Below, piece by piece: positions 50,401 through 58,920 of a stretch of DNA of 58,920 bases. Numbering within the stretch: the first letter of the stretch is position 1; every line of letters starts with the position of its first letter. The notes below the pieces were generated by a model. That model was not told the DNA's origin. It saw nothing but the letters and a program-made list of their open reading frames with translations, and ran no database searches. The translations under genes and the position numbers were made by a program. Origin of the DNA: Mesaphorura yosii. Its lineage: Eukaryota > Arthropoda > Collembola > Poduromorpha > Tullbergiidae. The stretch spans positions 1-58,920 of the forward strand of contig WIXG01000424.1 in assembly GCA_009869945.1 (NCBI GenBank), in the 5' to 3' direction.

Positions 50401-53400
50401 ATAGCCTTGACCTTCTGCAACCGAGCGAGGGTACAAATTGTGGCATGTCTTGGTGTCATTTATTTAGAAAATCTTCGTAAAGAACGATTCAATTAAAACT
50501 GTTTCCTGAAGCTAAATCACACAACATTAAGACTAATTATTCCTAAATTTCATTATGGAACAGGAAATGTAAGCGATTAGGCATAGTCGTCATGCATGCA
50601 GCGAAAAGGCTTATCTTTATACGCGAGCAGGGCGACCGTGATTTATGAATGAGACTTAAACGTGCTTGAAATAAGACTGCTTTAGTATGCAGCCGAACGT
50701 TTAGAGAAGCAAAACAATGCACAGAGAATTTAAAGATAAACGAAAATTAGGGTGGCAGGTGAAAGTGCTGAAGACTTGATCTCTTCATTCCTTTTCAAGG
50801 AAATTGACTATGCAAACGCTTGGAAACTCATTGCATATGGTTGGCGGTTTTGTGCCGGCGCGAGCTTAGGTCAATGAAAATGTTTCCATAATAAGCTTCT
50901 CTGGGCACGTGTCTTAACATTGGCTTTTGAAATGCTAAACGCTACTTTTTGAATACCGAAGCGACGAGAATTAAATGCTGATGTTTCTATCCGCGTCAAG
51001 CGAGACCCAACTGCATGATGCGAGGACACGGGCTGAGCTATTCGTACCGGAATAAATGCAGCGTATGGAACAATGCACATGACTCGTTGATTTATTGTGT
51101 ATTGGGGTGCTAATTTTCACTCATATTTCTCCACTCTCATTTCAATGTTGCTCCTTATCCTTGTGAGAGCGGAACAAAGCAATCTTAATGAGTCAGTGCA
51201 ATAATAATGTAATCGAATGAATTGATGGAATTGTGATGAAAAACATGTCTTTCAAATTTCCAGCAGCAGTCCTACTTGATGGCCGTACTTTCCTTTTCTC
51301 TCACATATACTCGACTCTCTGTTCGTGATGTTCGAAATGAGACGAGGGGACGATGAACGAGGATCATTTGGAGTACGTGTAAAGACAAAATTGAACCATT
51401 TAAAGGTGCTAGGAAATGAGAGTAATCACGCGACTCGATGCAAAAATAAGGGAATGGGATTGGGATTGATTTTGTAAAGCTCTCTCTGCACAGAGTTCTG
51501 ATTCTGACAAATACATTCAGTCGGGATTTCGGAGATACAGCCACGGACTGCATGGCACCAAAATCTAATCCATGCAATTAGTTATGATTTAAATGGAGCA
51601 GTGCGCTCATTTTGCAAGCCAAGGCGCACGGGTTGAGATTTAGAGAAGCATATTTTTATTATTTACAAGGACAACACAGATGTATCATTTCACTTTCCGT
51701 CTCCACTCAGCGAAGTCTCTCTTCTTCCTGCTGTTCCATTATTGTTATCATTAAATTAAAGCGCCACACAAACTCCAAATATGTTAGATAAATAATGCAT
51801 TACGATCTCGGTACGCATATGTTAAGTACAGAGAGTGGAAGCAAATTATAATCTAACTAGACTGGGAGTCCAGGCACAGGGAAATGCGACTGTTGTGATT
51901 GCCTCTGATGAGTCTCGTTTGGCTACGCACCATGCGAAGTGACTGGCGGAAATGCATCAAATCATTTCCCTAAAGGACTTTGCCCGCTCTCTTCTTCCCG
52001 CGTGCCATGTTTGTCGTCCCGTAATGAAATAAATGCGACTCCTCTCACCAGACATAAATTTCAGGAACGGGTAATCGTGGACTTTCATTCTCCGGTTCAA
52101 TGGAACGTTCGTTCTTTGGACTCTAATCCTGTTGTCTATATGAGCTTTCTTCTCATTCCCAAAACTCAAAAGTATTAGACTACAACAGGAACTCATTCAG
52201 TGTTGTGTAGCTGCGCTAACATCTTGTGTCGATGCGAGTAAGCAAGTCACAAAAATCAATGTATTGGTTTCATATTGTTGTTTCCAATTAAAAATCTCGT
52301 AGTAAATTATAGAAGAGACGCGTCCTTTGGGGAGAATTCATTTGTGGAACTCCGACTTTTACATTCTGGACTCGCTCGTGAGAATCTCGTATCATGCAAT
52401 TTACTAAATCACGTTTCCACTCTTACGAACTCCTGTTTTTGTTGCGTTCTAGCAAGTTTAAGTGCAGCAAGGTGGAGTTCTTTCTCTCGTTGTGTTCATC
52501 ATTCGGTGAGTCAGACGGTGTGCAGGCAGGCAAAGGAAAGAAGTCTCTTGGCATTTACACGCCGCTTCATGGCTCATGCTCATGTTGCGCTGAAATAACT
52601 TAAGGGACAGGAATATAGGGGAAACTGGGATAGGCTTCGAACAGCACACGATCACTAATAATAAATGCGATCTGGGCTTGAAAAAGAATGAATCGAACGA
52701 TGGCTTGCATTGTGTGGTTTGTTGCACAACAAGCCAGCCGTATTTTACTCCATGACTGATTTCTCTTCCCCTCAGTCTCTTCTCCAATGTGATTCTCAGT
52801 GGACAACTCCGAGCGTTTTAACATAATAATGAGTTGGAAGTGCTGCAACAATGATTTGTTCTTTAGTAAGAGTGGGGACCGATAATCCAAAGCAAATTGC
52901 ACCCAACAAAATGAAAAATCTTGTTGCAGAAATTATTAGCCGTAATTGAGGCTGAATGGGAAGTGAATTGCCTGCCGTCTGTTTTTTGAGCGGCACGTAA
53001 AACCAGTCTACAGAAAATACCCCTTAAGTTTCATTCAACCCGAAGAGATATAAAATTCGGTATACAGCAAAGAACAAAATGCACGAATCGGCATCCTATT
53101 TTACTGCCTTGAGCATGTGCTCATGAACGCAATAGCAGGCGTGAATGACATTCGTGTTTTTAAAATTCACAACCCAAGCAGGACGGAAATTTTAATTATA
53201 ACTTTCAATTTTCTTGCAAGATTTTAGTTCTCACCGACCAACCTATTGAACCAGCTTCGTGCACTCTTCTAGGAAAGTGTAATGCAAGTTGTAAGCACGA
53301 CACCCAAAGACGAGAAAGAGCGCCATACGATTTGTAAAGAATAATTTATTTTTATGACTGACATGATCGTAAATGCTTCATTTGCGCAGTAATAATAATT

Positions 53401-56400
53401 TTCGGCCTCGACTGCAAATCTTGTGAACATCTATGGCACATTCCATTCACACCACCTGGCACCCTCTTCTCGTCCACCATTCACATTACAGCACGACGGG
53501 ACTTGGGCTTCCACACGCCAGTGAGGTCATCGAATTTTAATAGCCTAGTACGGCGTCGGGAATAAAAATATTTAGTCGTCAAACGCGTATTTCCTCCGAC
53601 CGTGTGACTGTTGTTCTGAAATTATGAATATTTCTCAAAACTTAAAATTGAAATCTGCGGCTTCACTTAGGTTTCATCGCCACAGAGTCATTAGGGTCGT
53701 TTTTGTGCGCACAAGATAGTTTTTTGAGCAAGGAGCAGTACATATTGTTTACATATACGCTCTGACAACACAAATAGAGAGATGACGTGCCTTTAGGTTA
53801 TTATGTTATTGGTTTGGGTTTCTCTTTGTAAGAGGCTGCACGGAGATAAGTTATTACAGTGTTCTTGAAATGAATGTAATAGATTTGGTTCAGCTGGGCA
53901 AAGCAGTATCCTACATTTGCAATCATAAACGTCTCGTATTTGTCGTTCGTCACAGAAGCAGTGTTTACTCTTTTCTGGCCTTGCATGAAAATATTGTATC
54001 TTTGTAACTAATTTCCTCTTCAAGGGACTTGACTGGAAAAATAAATATGAGCGGATTCCCGTCATGAGATATCAACAGATTCTTGCTACGTAATGCGCTA
54101 TATATAAAGACGGCGATTATTAAGAGTCTGAGCTCGGGACTAAGCTAACGGCAAACTGCACCGGGGTTCTAATCCTTTCCCTTGCAAAATCTGTTCGACT
54201 TATGGTGTCTTCTCTTTGCATTAAGAAGCACAATAAAGACGAAATGGGTACCGAGGAATAAAACACACAGAGAGGAAGTTTCTTCTTAGCATTGTTTCAT
54301 TGAGAAGGCATTCCATGCCTCGTAAACCATCAATACACACAAGTTTCCTTCGAGAGAAGGCTGGAGCTGAAAATGGTTACGCGAAATTCAAAGGCTATCG
54401 AGAGTGCTACTTCAGACAAGAACAAGAGAAAGGAGGCAGGCAAAGTTCGTCGTATGACGATACAAAACATATCTTTTTATACCTTGTTTTCGGTTTTTAT
54501 AGGGCGGAATGTCCCACTTCCCTGAGCCTGGAGATTCTTTTGCTGTTTTCGCAGATCTTGACGGACCAGAGTAACCGAGCAAACATGCCAAGAGCGAGAT
54601 GATCTACCTCAACAACGAGTGAACGGAAGGAAACAAGAAAATACACACTGCATTAGATGGTACGTTATCTTTTGTGTCAGCGTCCACCGGCGGGTATCCC
54701 TTTAAAATTGTTTTAAGAATAAGTCAAAAGTCGCGTTCGAGGTCTTGACTTTGATGCTTTTGTTACTTTTTCAAAAGTGTTTTTTTGGGGTGGATGACGT
54801 CATGGATGACATCATTAGCCAAAATCAAACCAAAATAAAAGTAACAAAAGTAACTTTTGTATAAGAGAGTCTGGACTCTCTTTTGGAATGATTTTGACCG
54901 CGAATGCGACTAAAGACTCAAAAAATACATTTTGTCACTTATATCTAGGCCATGTCCAATATTCTCATCGTTTGACGCCAAATTGGTTCCTTGTAGTTCT
55001 ACTGCTTTCACATGCGTTGATGCAAATGATTGCCATTATCTGTCATAATTTGATTCGTTCTTTCCTTATGTTCTTACGGCAAAAGGTTGGCGCCCAAAAC
55101 TTCTGTTCACACGATCCTGTTTTTGAAAAGTTCTTGAACGTTTGAACCTCAGCATTAATAAATTCACAAGAATGGTTTTATAATCGAGCTGTATTTGCTT
55201 TTTACTTTAAAATTCGCGCTCGGTTTCTTCTCGTGCATTATTGAATCACATTAGGTGATTCCCTGTCATGTTGGACTCGTTTGCTGTTCCCTGGAAGGAC
55301 CAGCGACTGACGATGTATCAAGACGATGCGTAAATAGAGAATAATAGAAACTATAACCATTCTGTTACGATCATACAGAACCGGGGCTCGCATCAAGGAG
55401 AAAAGCAAAGAGGAGATCGGGTCGGCACTCAAATCTACTCCATAAAACATCATTACATATTCGTTTCTTCTCATTGAAAAACCTTTTAAGAAGCACACGC
55501 TTTCTCTGCACCACGCACGAGAAAGCGCAGAGTGGAAGCACGTATGTTTTAAAAATACAATAAAATAAAATGTTAAATTCTCAAGTTAAGAAGAACCAAT
55601 AAAAAAGAAAGGTAAGACGCGAGGAGGAAAAGAAAGGGCATGAATAACTTCAGCTTGTATTGCTGGTAAGATTCGTTCGCTTCAGTTTTATCGGTGCTAA
55701 ATGCAAAAGGAGTAAAACAAAGAGAAACGAACATTAAAAGGGTTTTTATATCCATTCTACATATAAAATGTAAATTTACCATTCCATTCTAGAGTGCGGC
55801 GGAGAAAGATATAAAATTGAGCTCCTACCTATCAATTTCACTTCAGCCGTCTTGGTCAAAGTGTGAGTGCAAATTAAGCAACAGAATGGCAGGACAGAAC
55901 CATGAAATTATTGCGAAACCGTAAAATAAAGCGAAATAGAATTTACGACCAAATAGATGGTTTTTGTTGCGAAATCTCTCATTCCTCGGCGGAGCTTTTA
56001 AGAGGTTATGCAAACAAAAGTGGAGAAGAGTTGGTTCGCTTACCGGAAACTCAAGGTGGTAAGTGGGCGATAAGATTTATGCGATAAGAGATTTGCCATT
56101 GGTGTTCCCCAGAAATCGTTTCTCCATAAATTGGTCCACGGTGTGCTCGGTCTCACATCGGGATTCCGCACAATTGAAACGACATCATCATGCACGAAAT
56201 TCCCCTCCAAACTGTTCAAGTACACGGTGATCGATAGCAGACAAACGAACAACGCCGCACATGTCTTCTTAATCCAGTTACAGTATTTGGCGGTCTTCTG
56301 CGTGCCCTCGCGCTTGGTCGAAGTAGATCGCGTCGAGTGGTGGCCGTGGTTCGCCGCCGTACCTCGGCTATGGGCTCCGTTCGATGAGGCATGATTTCCC

Positions 56401-56420
56401 TTCGCTGCGGAGACATGCAT
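23240..56420 (-). CDS. TMTC1: TMTC1, ER transmembrane and TPR protein (O-mannosyltransferase family), complete, 15 coding exons
   Basis: Fifteen minus-strand exons join without a frame break into 2625 nt, 874 aa plus stop, close to the usual TMTC1 length. Order: a Ser/His/Lys-rich N-tail (1-49); first membrane helix about 50-68; luminal loop with the acidic pair VHDDV at 76-80 and SHKSYRPL; further helices with the family motifs [17 protein letters not shown] and AKETGIT; the DUF1736 region with [40 protein letters not shown]; and, from about residue 430, ten or eleven TPR units to the end. TMTC1-4 are ER multipass proteins linked to O-mannosylation of cadherins, and the paired acidic residues in the first loop are needed in such GT-C enzymes. 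[14 protein letters not shown] and [10 protein letters not shown] point to TMTC1 rather than TMTC2-4. The start at 56420 is the first Met of the frame. The loop between exons 4 and 5 is short, so an extra exon in intron 4 is possible. Confidence 0.93.
23444..25988 (-). other. TMTC1 intron 14 (2.5 kb)
   Basis: Contains a TCATCATCATC-type simple stretch near 24500. No coding or RNA feature is supportable. Confidence 0.65.
25989..26066 (-). CDS. TMTC1: TMTC1 exon 14 (TPR)
   Basis: A 78-nt phase-0 exon, too short to stand out as an open frame. The acceptor ATTTAG is followed by [20 protein letters not shown] and AIYHLM. The donor is ATG|GTAAGT. It completes the TPR begun in exon 13 and starts the next. 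Confidence 0.9.
26684..26989 (-). CDS. TMTC1: TMTC1 exon 13 (TPRs)
   Basis: 306 nt, phase 0 at both ends. The acceptor GGAATTAG gives [20 protein letters not shown]. The alternative ATAG 17 nt further in would break the frame. The exon continues with TPRs including [20 protein letters not shown] and [20 protein letters not shown]. The donor is AAC|GTATGT. Confidence 0.88.
26990..27725 (-). other. TMTC1 intron 12 (0.74 kb)
   Basis: Nothing recognisable inside. Intron 13 (26067-26683, 0.62 kb) is likewise empty. Confidence 0.65.
27726..27864 (-). CDS. TMTC1: TMTC1 exon 12 (TPR)
   Basis: The acceptor ATGAAAG is followed by [20 protein letters not shown] and [17 protein letters not shown]. The donor is TAT|GTAAGT, phase 0. 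The acceptor has little pyrimidine tract but fits the phase. Confidence 0.85.
27865..30315 (-). other. TMTC1 intron 11 (2.45 kb)
   Basis: AT-rich. Frames near 28250-28670 are low-information Ser/Phe/Leu translations. Nothing supportable. Confidence 0.65.
30316..30451 (-). CDS. TMTC1: TMTC1 exon 11 (TPRs)
   Basis: The acceptor TGACAG is followed by [20 protein letters not shown] and [19 protein letters not shown]. The donor is CAGCA|GTAAGT, phase 2. Confidence 0.9.
30452..31987 (-). other. TMTC1 intron 10 (1.5 kb)
   Basis: No gene, element or RNA was recognised. The 102-codon frame at 31095-31403 has no domain. Confidence 0.65.
31988..32199 (-). CDS. TMTC1: TMTC1 exon 10 (TPRs)
   Basis: The acceptor ATTGCAG is followed by [40 protein letters not shown] and [14 protein letters not shown]. 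The donor is TTGG|GTGAGT, phase 1. Confidence 0.93.
32200..33640 (-). other. TMTC1 intron 9 (1.4 kb)
   Basis: No gene, element or RNA was recognised. Confidence 0.65.
33641..33784 (-). CDS. TMTC1: TMTC1 exon 9 (TPRs)
   Basis: The acceptor CAACAG is followed by [20 protein letters not shown], then [20 protein letters not shown] and FNLGVIY. The donor is CAT|GTAAGG, phase 2. Confidence 0.92.
33785..35052 (-). other. TMTC1 intron 8 (1.27 kb)
   Basis: It begins with a long pyrimidine-rich stretch in the transcript sense (see the purine tract at 34886-35046). No coding feature. Confidence 0.7.
34886..35046 (+). repeat. Purine-rich tract beside TMTC1 exon 8
   Basis: About 160 nt of mostly A and G on plus (GAAGAAGAAGCG, GAGAAAGAAG and similar), directly abutting the exon 8 donor. 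In the TMTC1 transcript it is a long pyrimidine-rich stretch at the start of intron 8, a type of sequence bound by splicing regulators such as PTB. That role is inference. Confidence 0.45.
35053..35166 (-). CDS. TMTC1: TMTC1 exon 8 (first TPR)
   Basis: The acceptor ATATAG is followed by [20 protein letters not shown] and [17 protein letters not shown]. The donor is [21 protein letters not shown] is a TMTC1 signature. Confidence 0.93.
35167..36153 (-). other. TMTC1 intron 7 (1 kb)
   Basis: Nothing recognisable inside. The neighbouring intron 6 (36328-36593) is only 266 nt. Confidence 0.7.
36154..36327 (-). CDS. TMTC1: TMTC1 exon 7 (last membrane helices)
   Basis: The acceptor ATTTAG is followed by [19 protein letters not shown], a hydrophobic helix ([15 protein letters not shown]), then [13 protein letters not shown]. 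The donor is TTTGA|GTAAGC. This is the boundary between membrane part and TPR tail. Confidence 0.92.
   Translation of the reverse strand, partial: YWGIHSDCTWHRTALEEIGNKKERVGFHFNFAVLHLDKFCSKNMDAKCRLEITNNSL
36594..36724 (-). CDS. TMTC1: TMTC1 exon 6 (PASNL...AERVLY helix)
   Basis: The acceptor GTTGCAG is followed by [20 protein letters not shown], then [20 protein letters not shown] and YTP. The donor is CCCAG|GTATTT, phase 2. Confidence 0.93.
36725..40143 (-). other. TMTC1 intron 5 (3.4 kb)
   Basis: It contains the MULE transposase remnant at 39004-39712 on the opposite strand. The rest shows no supportable coding or RNA feature. Confidence 0.75.
39004..39712 (+). pseudogene. MULE-type transposase remnant with SWIM zinc finger (in TMTC1 intron 5)
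   Basis: An N-terminal piece ([30 protein letters not shown]) resembles the FLYWCH/WRKY-like start of animal MULE transposases. After a frame change near 39265 comes the C-terminal part with [15 protein letters not shown] and [19 protein letters not shown] second frame change near 39514 leads to the SWIM zinc finger [15 protein letters not shown] (CxC...CxH). A third leads to [13 protein letters not shown], a typical tail motif, with a TGA at 39659-39661. The central catalytic DDE region is missing between the first two pieces, so the copy is both internally deleted and frameshifted, hence non-functional. It is antisense to TMTC1. Confidence 0.8.
40144..40327 (-). CDS. TMTC1: TMTC1 exon 5 (DUF1736 core)
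   Basis: The acceptor TTTTGCAG is followed by [20 protein letters not shown] and [20 protein letters not shown]. It is the most strongly TMTC1-like stretch. It ends FVK at the donor AAG|GTAGAA, phase 0; the donor is weaker than the others. Confidence 0.92.
40328..43079 (-). other. TMTC1 intron 4 (2.75 kb)
   Basis: No domain-bearing frame was recognised. The flanking exons are phase-compatible (AG|G), but vertebrate TMTC1 has an extra poorly conserved loop at this position, so a variable cassette exon could be hidden here. Confidence 0.6.
43080..43250 (-). CDS. TMTC1: TMTC1 exon 4 (AKETGIT block)
   Basis: The acceptor ATTAAAG is followed by [10 protein letters not shown], then [20 protein letters not shown] and [16 protein letters not shown]. 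The donor is AAGAG|GTAAGT, phase 2. Confidence 0.9.
43251..43989 (-). other. TMTC1 intron 3 (0.74 kb)
   Basis: Nothing supportable was found inside; the 43589-43954 minus frame has no domain. Confidence 0.7.
43990..44063 (-). CDS. TMTC1: TMTC1 exon 3 ([10 protein letters not shown])
   Basis: A 74-nt exon too short to appear as an independent open frame. The acceptor AAATAG is followed by [20 protein letters not shown] and LLYT, and the donor is CAA|GTAAGT. It matches the family block that follows HPIHTEA. Confidence 0.92.
44064..45479 (-). other. TMTC1 intron 2 (1.4 kb)
   Basis: No gene or element was seen. A Gly/Arg-rich plus-strand frame next to exon 2 is the antisense of the exon and its flank. 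Confidence 0.7.
45480..45660 (-). CDS. TMTC1: TMTC1 exon 2 (membrane helix and HPIHTEA motif)
   Basis: The acceptor TTTGCAG is followed by GTGGAAT, completing Arg and giving RWNFAMTKE. The exon includes [19 protein letters not shown] and ends [10 protein letters not shown] at the donor GCC|GTAAGT, phase 0. Confidence 0.93.
47371..48388 (+). pseudogene. Processed pseudogene of class I phosphatidylinositol transfer protein (in TMTC1 intron 1)
   Basis: An intronless run follows the whole PITP family order. [20 protein letters not shown] opens it (the family starts MLIKEYR; the start codon reads ATT here). [83 protein letters not shown] and [15 protein letters not shown] follow, with a terminal TAA at 48386-48388. 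The section after RNEPF is scrambled, and several stops and frame changes break the reading, including a TAG after QDYM. PITP genes normally have introns, so this is a retrocopy that has decayed. It resembles the PITPNA/PITPNB/vibrator class, which exchanges PI and PC between membranes. A 198-codon frame on the other strand (47729-48325) is its antisense shadow. Confidence 0.85.
54757..54850. repeat. Perfect 14-bp inverted repeat with 66-nt spacer
   Basis: CTTTTGTTACTTTT at 54757-54770 is the exact reverse complement of AAAAGTAACAAAAG at 54837-54850. The spacer contains a TGACGTCA palindrome and a further GTCATGGATGAC. It could be a small MITE core or a cruciform-forming site. No coding sequence. 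Confidence 0.55.
54795..54802. promoter_or_regulatory. Canonical CRE-like octamer TGACGTCA
   Basis: The full palindromic CREB/ATF consensus lies inside TMTC1 intron 1, about 1.6 kb from exon 1, between the arms of the inverted repeat. An eight-base match can arise by chance, so function is only suggested. Confidence 0.3.
56044..56420 (-). CDS. TMTC1: TMTC1 exon 1 (N-tail, TM1, catalytic-loop acidic pair)
   Basis: Encodes residues 1-125 and two bases of 126. It contains the hydrophilic tail, TM1 ([15 protein letters not shown]), the acidic pair in [16 protein letters not shown], and NDFWGTPM followed by [13 protein letters not shown]. The donor is CCG|GTAAGC. Confidence 0.95.
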
Positions 56421-58920
56421 CTTCTTTATAGCATAAGAATCAAGAAAATATTCTTCAATGTTGATAGATTTTGATGTTTTCCAAAGAATTTTCTACATTT
56501 TGTCTTTACAGGCTTCTTTCATCCTGAATCATAAACTTATTTAATGTGGATTTGTGCCAATTGCCAGAGCGAGCATTTAGGTGGACGTGGAAATGTGCGA
56601 ATATTCTTGAATACGAGTGTTGCTCAATCAGTCGCCCGGGTACGCTCGCGTGTCAGGTTTCCATGTACGTATCGTAGACTGAATGCTGCGTATTTACGAT
56701 GACAGAGGAAAGCGTCTAGCTCGTTAAGACTAGGAAAATAGAACTATGCCGACAGTTTTCCTTCTTGAAAATTGAATACGACAATAATTTTGCTGCGGGC
56801 GAAGCAAAGATTCTCCTTTTCACCCAACTTTTCCTTATTCTTCGTGGAAAATATTTGAATGAATGAGTGTAGTGGGATTCTTTCTGGTTCTGAATTTCCT
56901 TTCTCCCTTTCTCGATCTGGCCTTGGTTCGCTCTTATCTTCGTGTTTGAGTGACTCTTCACTTCCGAATGAACCAGCAAAAAATACGTTCTATTCTATTC
57001 TAATGTGCAGTTTTATATTTATGATATCTCTTAAGCGTTGTGTCTTCTTTCACTCGCTGACTCACAATACAAGTCTTGAAATGTTCGCTTTCACTCAACC
57101 AGGCTTCACCTTCTGATGCCGTATCTTTTCCTCATGTCGCCTTCTGTTTCGGTTTGCAAAAGTTCTCTTTCGCTGCTCCTTCTTCCGCTTGTCGATTTAT
57201 TCGTTCGCAGGAACGATGATTCTTGTGGTGGTGATGTCGGACGAGATGAACACGATACGAGCTCCAACAAGTGTGGAGTTTTCCCGCGGGGAGAAAATCT
57301 AAAGATTATATCATTTATTATTAGAAGCATTATCAGTGTTTCGACACTTCTATTCCGAATTAGAAAATGGAATGCTGTCTTCCGTAAATTGATTTCTTTA
57401 AAAGCTTCGACTTCGCATAAAGTTCGCGGACGGATCTTGGCACGTGAACAATGAATGTGCAGTTGAAGGACACTCCCACTACAAGAGAAATAAGTGTGCA
57501 CGTTCTCGCGAACTTTGCACGCAGCAACTCCGCCAGTGAGAATGATAAATCCTTTGTCTTAGGGAGAAACTCGGTAAATCTGGGGAGCAACGATTTTGAA
57601 AAGATTTCGGTGAGCGAAAAACCTCACAACGAAGGAGACTAATCGCACAATAAATTTGGAGAGGGAACTTGTACATGTTTCTGGATTCCCAACTTTGTTC
57701 AGTTTAAGGGCAAACAACGGCCGCTCGAGACGCGATGGTCAACGCGAACTTCCGCTGTCCAAATTGAAAATTGTCAGACCATATAAAAACTTCTTCACGT
57801 GCAATTTAACTTTACTTTTTATACTTCGCGTTATGATCTCCTTCCTGTGCCCTGATTTTAATAGTTTTGTCGTTTCTTGTGACAGCCCCACACCAGAGAC
57901 TGCTCGACTGGACAACGATAAAACCGACCAATGCAGAAGGGGAAGTTGAACTTCTCAAATTCAGAAAATAGTCCTGCGGTCATGTCGCCTAAACCCAAAG
58001 AAATAACGATGTCGAGCATTTCGAGCTAGTCTTCGCAGCCTAAAAATTGAGCACATCATTGTATCGCGCTGCTTCTTCAAAATCGAAGTGGCTTGGCTCG
58101 TGATCTATCTCACAATGGGCCAACTCAACCTCAGCCTGTAATTCTGGCCAAAAATTGGGTAAAGGGAATAGTCGATGAAAAATGTTGAATGTAATATGCA
58201 TATTTTAGAAGAAGAAAGGAGATTTAGGTTGGCTCTCGTGACTAATACTCACACGCAGCGTAATAAAAAGTCAGAAGAAGAAAGAGCCAAGAAAGATGAG
58301 TTATTGGACTGGAGACGTAGAAGAAAGATGAGCCGGATAATCTCTAACATGCACTCCTACATTGTGAGAAAGACGCAAAAATGCAAGAAAGTTTGTAGAA
58401 CAAGTTCTTTCGGTTTCCACGCGTATTAAGCGCCTTGGAATGTCTCCATACAGTGCAAGCATGCATGAAGTGTGCGAGGAGAGTTTCGAAGATCACCCGG
58501 AATCTTATCAATAAATCTAAATTTTCGTTCTCCTTCCTCCTGGCCTCAGCTTGCAGCTTCGTGAATATAAAACAGAATTTATGAGTGGATGAAGTTATGC
58601 GCACAGCATCTCAAGCATTTATGATGATGAGTGTCAGATTCTTTCATAATAATAAAAACCGAGATTTCGACCTTTGATTTCACGTTCAGTCTCCCCGCAG
58701 AACGCTGTCCGGGGTAAAGTGATTTCCGAGTTATTGTTTATCGCTTATGACTAAGGCTTGCAAACTCGACGAGATATCCCAAACTCGAGTTTCGAGGGTA
58801 CAAACTCGAGTTAAACTCGAGCTTAAGCTCGAAATCAGGCACATTATTATACCGCTCTGATTTGATTGCTTAGTTTATTCTAATAGAAACATCGAGGTTT
58901 ACACACGTCAGTTCCGAAAT
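56421..58920. other. Region upstream of TMTC1 (5' UTR and promoter side), no gene seen
   Basis: This should contain the TMTC1 5' UTR and promoter on the minus strand. No coding exon could be supported on either strand; frames such as 57116-57454 and 58175-58429 show no domain. The right edge carries a CTCGAG repeat cluster. Confidence 0.5.
58761..58835. repeat. AAACTCGAG palindromic repeat cluster
   Basis: Three CTCGAG palindromes (58784-58789, 58805-58810, 58816-58821), each preceded by AAA, plus related ACTCGA and GCTCGAA half-copies, lie within 75 nt. The mutually complementary units can fold on themselves. This could be the end of a transposable element running out of the window, or an E-box-like cluster. 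Confidence 0.5.

Larger units (their letters stand above)
45661..56043 (-). other. TMTC1 intron 1 (10.4 kb)
   Basis: It runs from GTAAGC to TTTGCAG. It holds the PITP retropseudogene (47371-48388, opposite strand) and an inverted repeat with a CRE-like site (54757-54850). Other frames in 49200-54600 show no recognisable domain. First introns of this size often hold enhancers, but none can be named here. Confidence 0.8.

Noticed and set aside
54150..54180. tRNA T-arm-like sequence (GGGGTTCTAATCC)
   Set aside because: No acceptor stem, D arm or anticodon arm could be folded around it; at best a degenerate SINE trace.

Overview
This window is eukaryotic nuclear DNA, AT-rich, with spliced genes, GT-AG introns from 66 bp to over 10 kb, and decayed transposons. 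The gene content suggests an arthropod, although no marker fixes the order. A TMTC1 gene, an invertebrate-type RERG-like Ras GTPase and a class I PITP retrocopy are all compatible with that reading. There is no bacterial operon structure, no CRISPR array and no rRNA or tRNA gene that I could support.

Layout, left to right. (1) 60-1976, plus strand: the last five exons of an unrecognised Ser/Pro/Lys-rich, probably nuclear protein. Its four introns are all phase 2. (2) 1977-8237: about 6 kb with no gene I can support. (3) 8238-15963, plus strand: a complete six-exon RERG/RASL-type small GTPase of 265 aa, with an unusual switch region and a long Asn/Gly/Ser insertion. (4) 17486-19152: a decayed PIF/Harbinger transposon, with transposase on minus and a remnant of its Myb-like partner on plus. 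(5) 19634-20072: a short fold-back element built from about 15-16 bp units arranged tandemly and in inverted orientation. (6) 23240-56420, minus strand: a complete TMTC1 gene of 15 coding exons over 33 kb. It encodes an 874-aa ER multipass protein with a TPR tail. All 15 exons join in frame. (7) 56421-58920: sequence upstream of TMTC1, with no gene seen and a CTCGAG repeat cluster at the right edge.

Two insertions sit inside TMTC1 introns, both on the opposite strand. One is a frameshifted MULE-type transposase remnant in intron 5 (39004-39712). The other is an intronless, stop-containing copy of a class I phosphatidylinositol transfer protein in intron 1 (47371-48388), a retropseudogene.

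The genes do not form a pathway: three unrelated host genes are separated by transposon-derived sequence. I did not find a clear undescribed system. The most interesting items are the all-phase-2 cassette exons of the first gene, the altered GTPase switches, the fold-back element, and the short loop in the TMTC1 model, which could hide a missed exon. All calls come from reading translations, splice sites and family motifs by eye. No alignment or database search was run.
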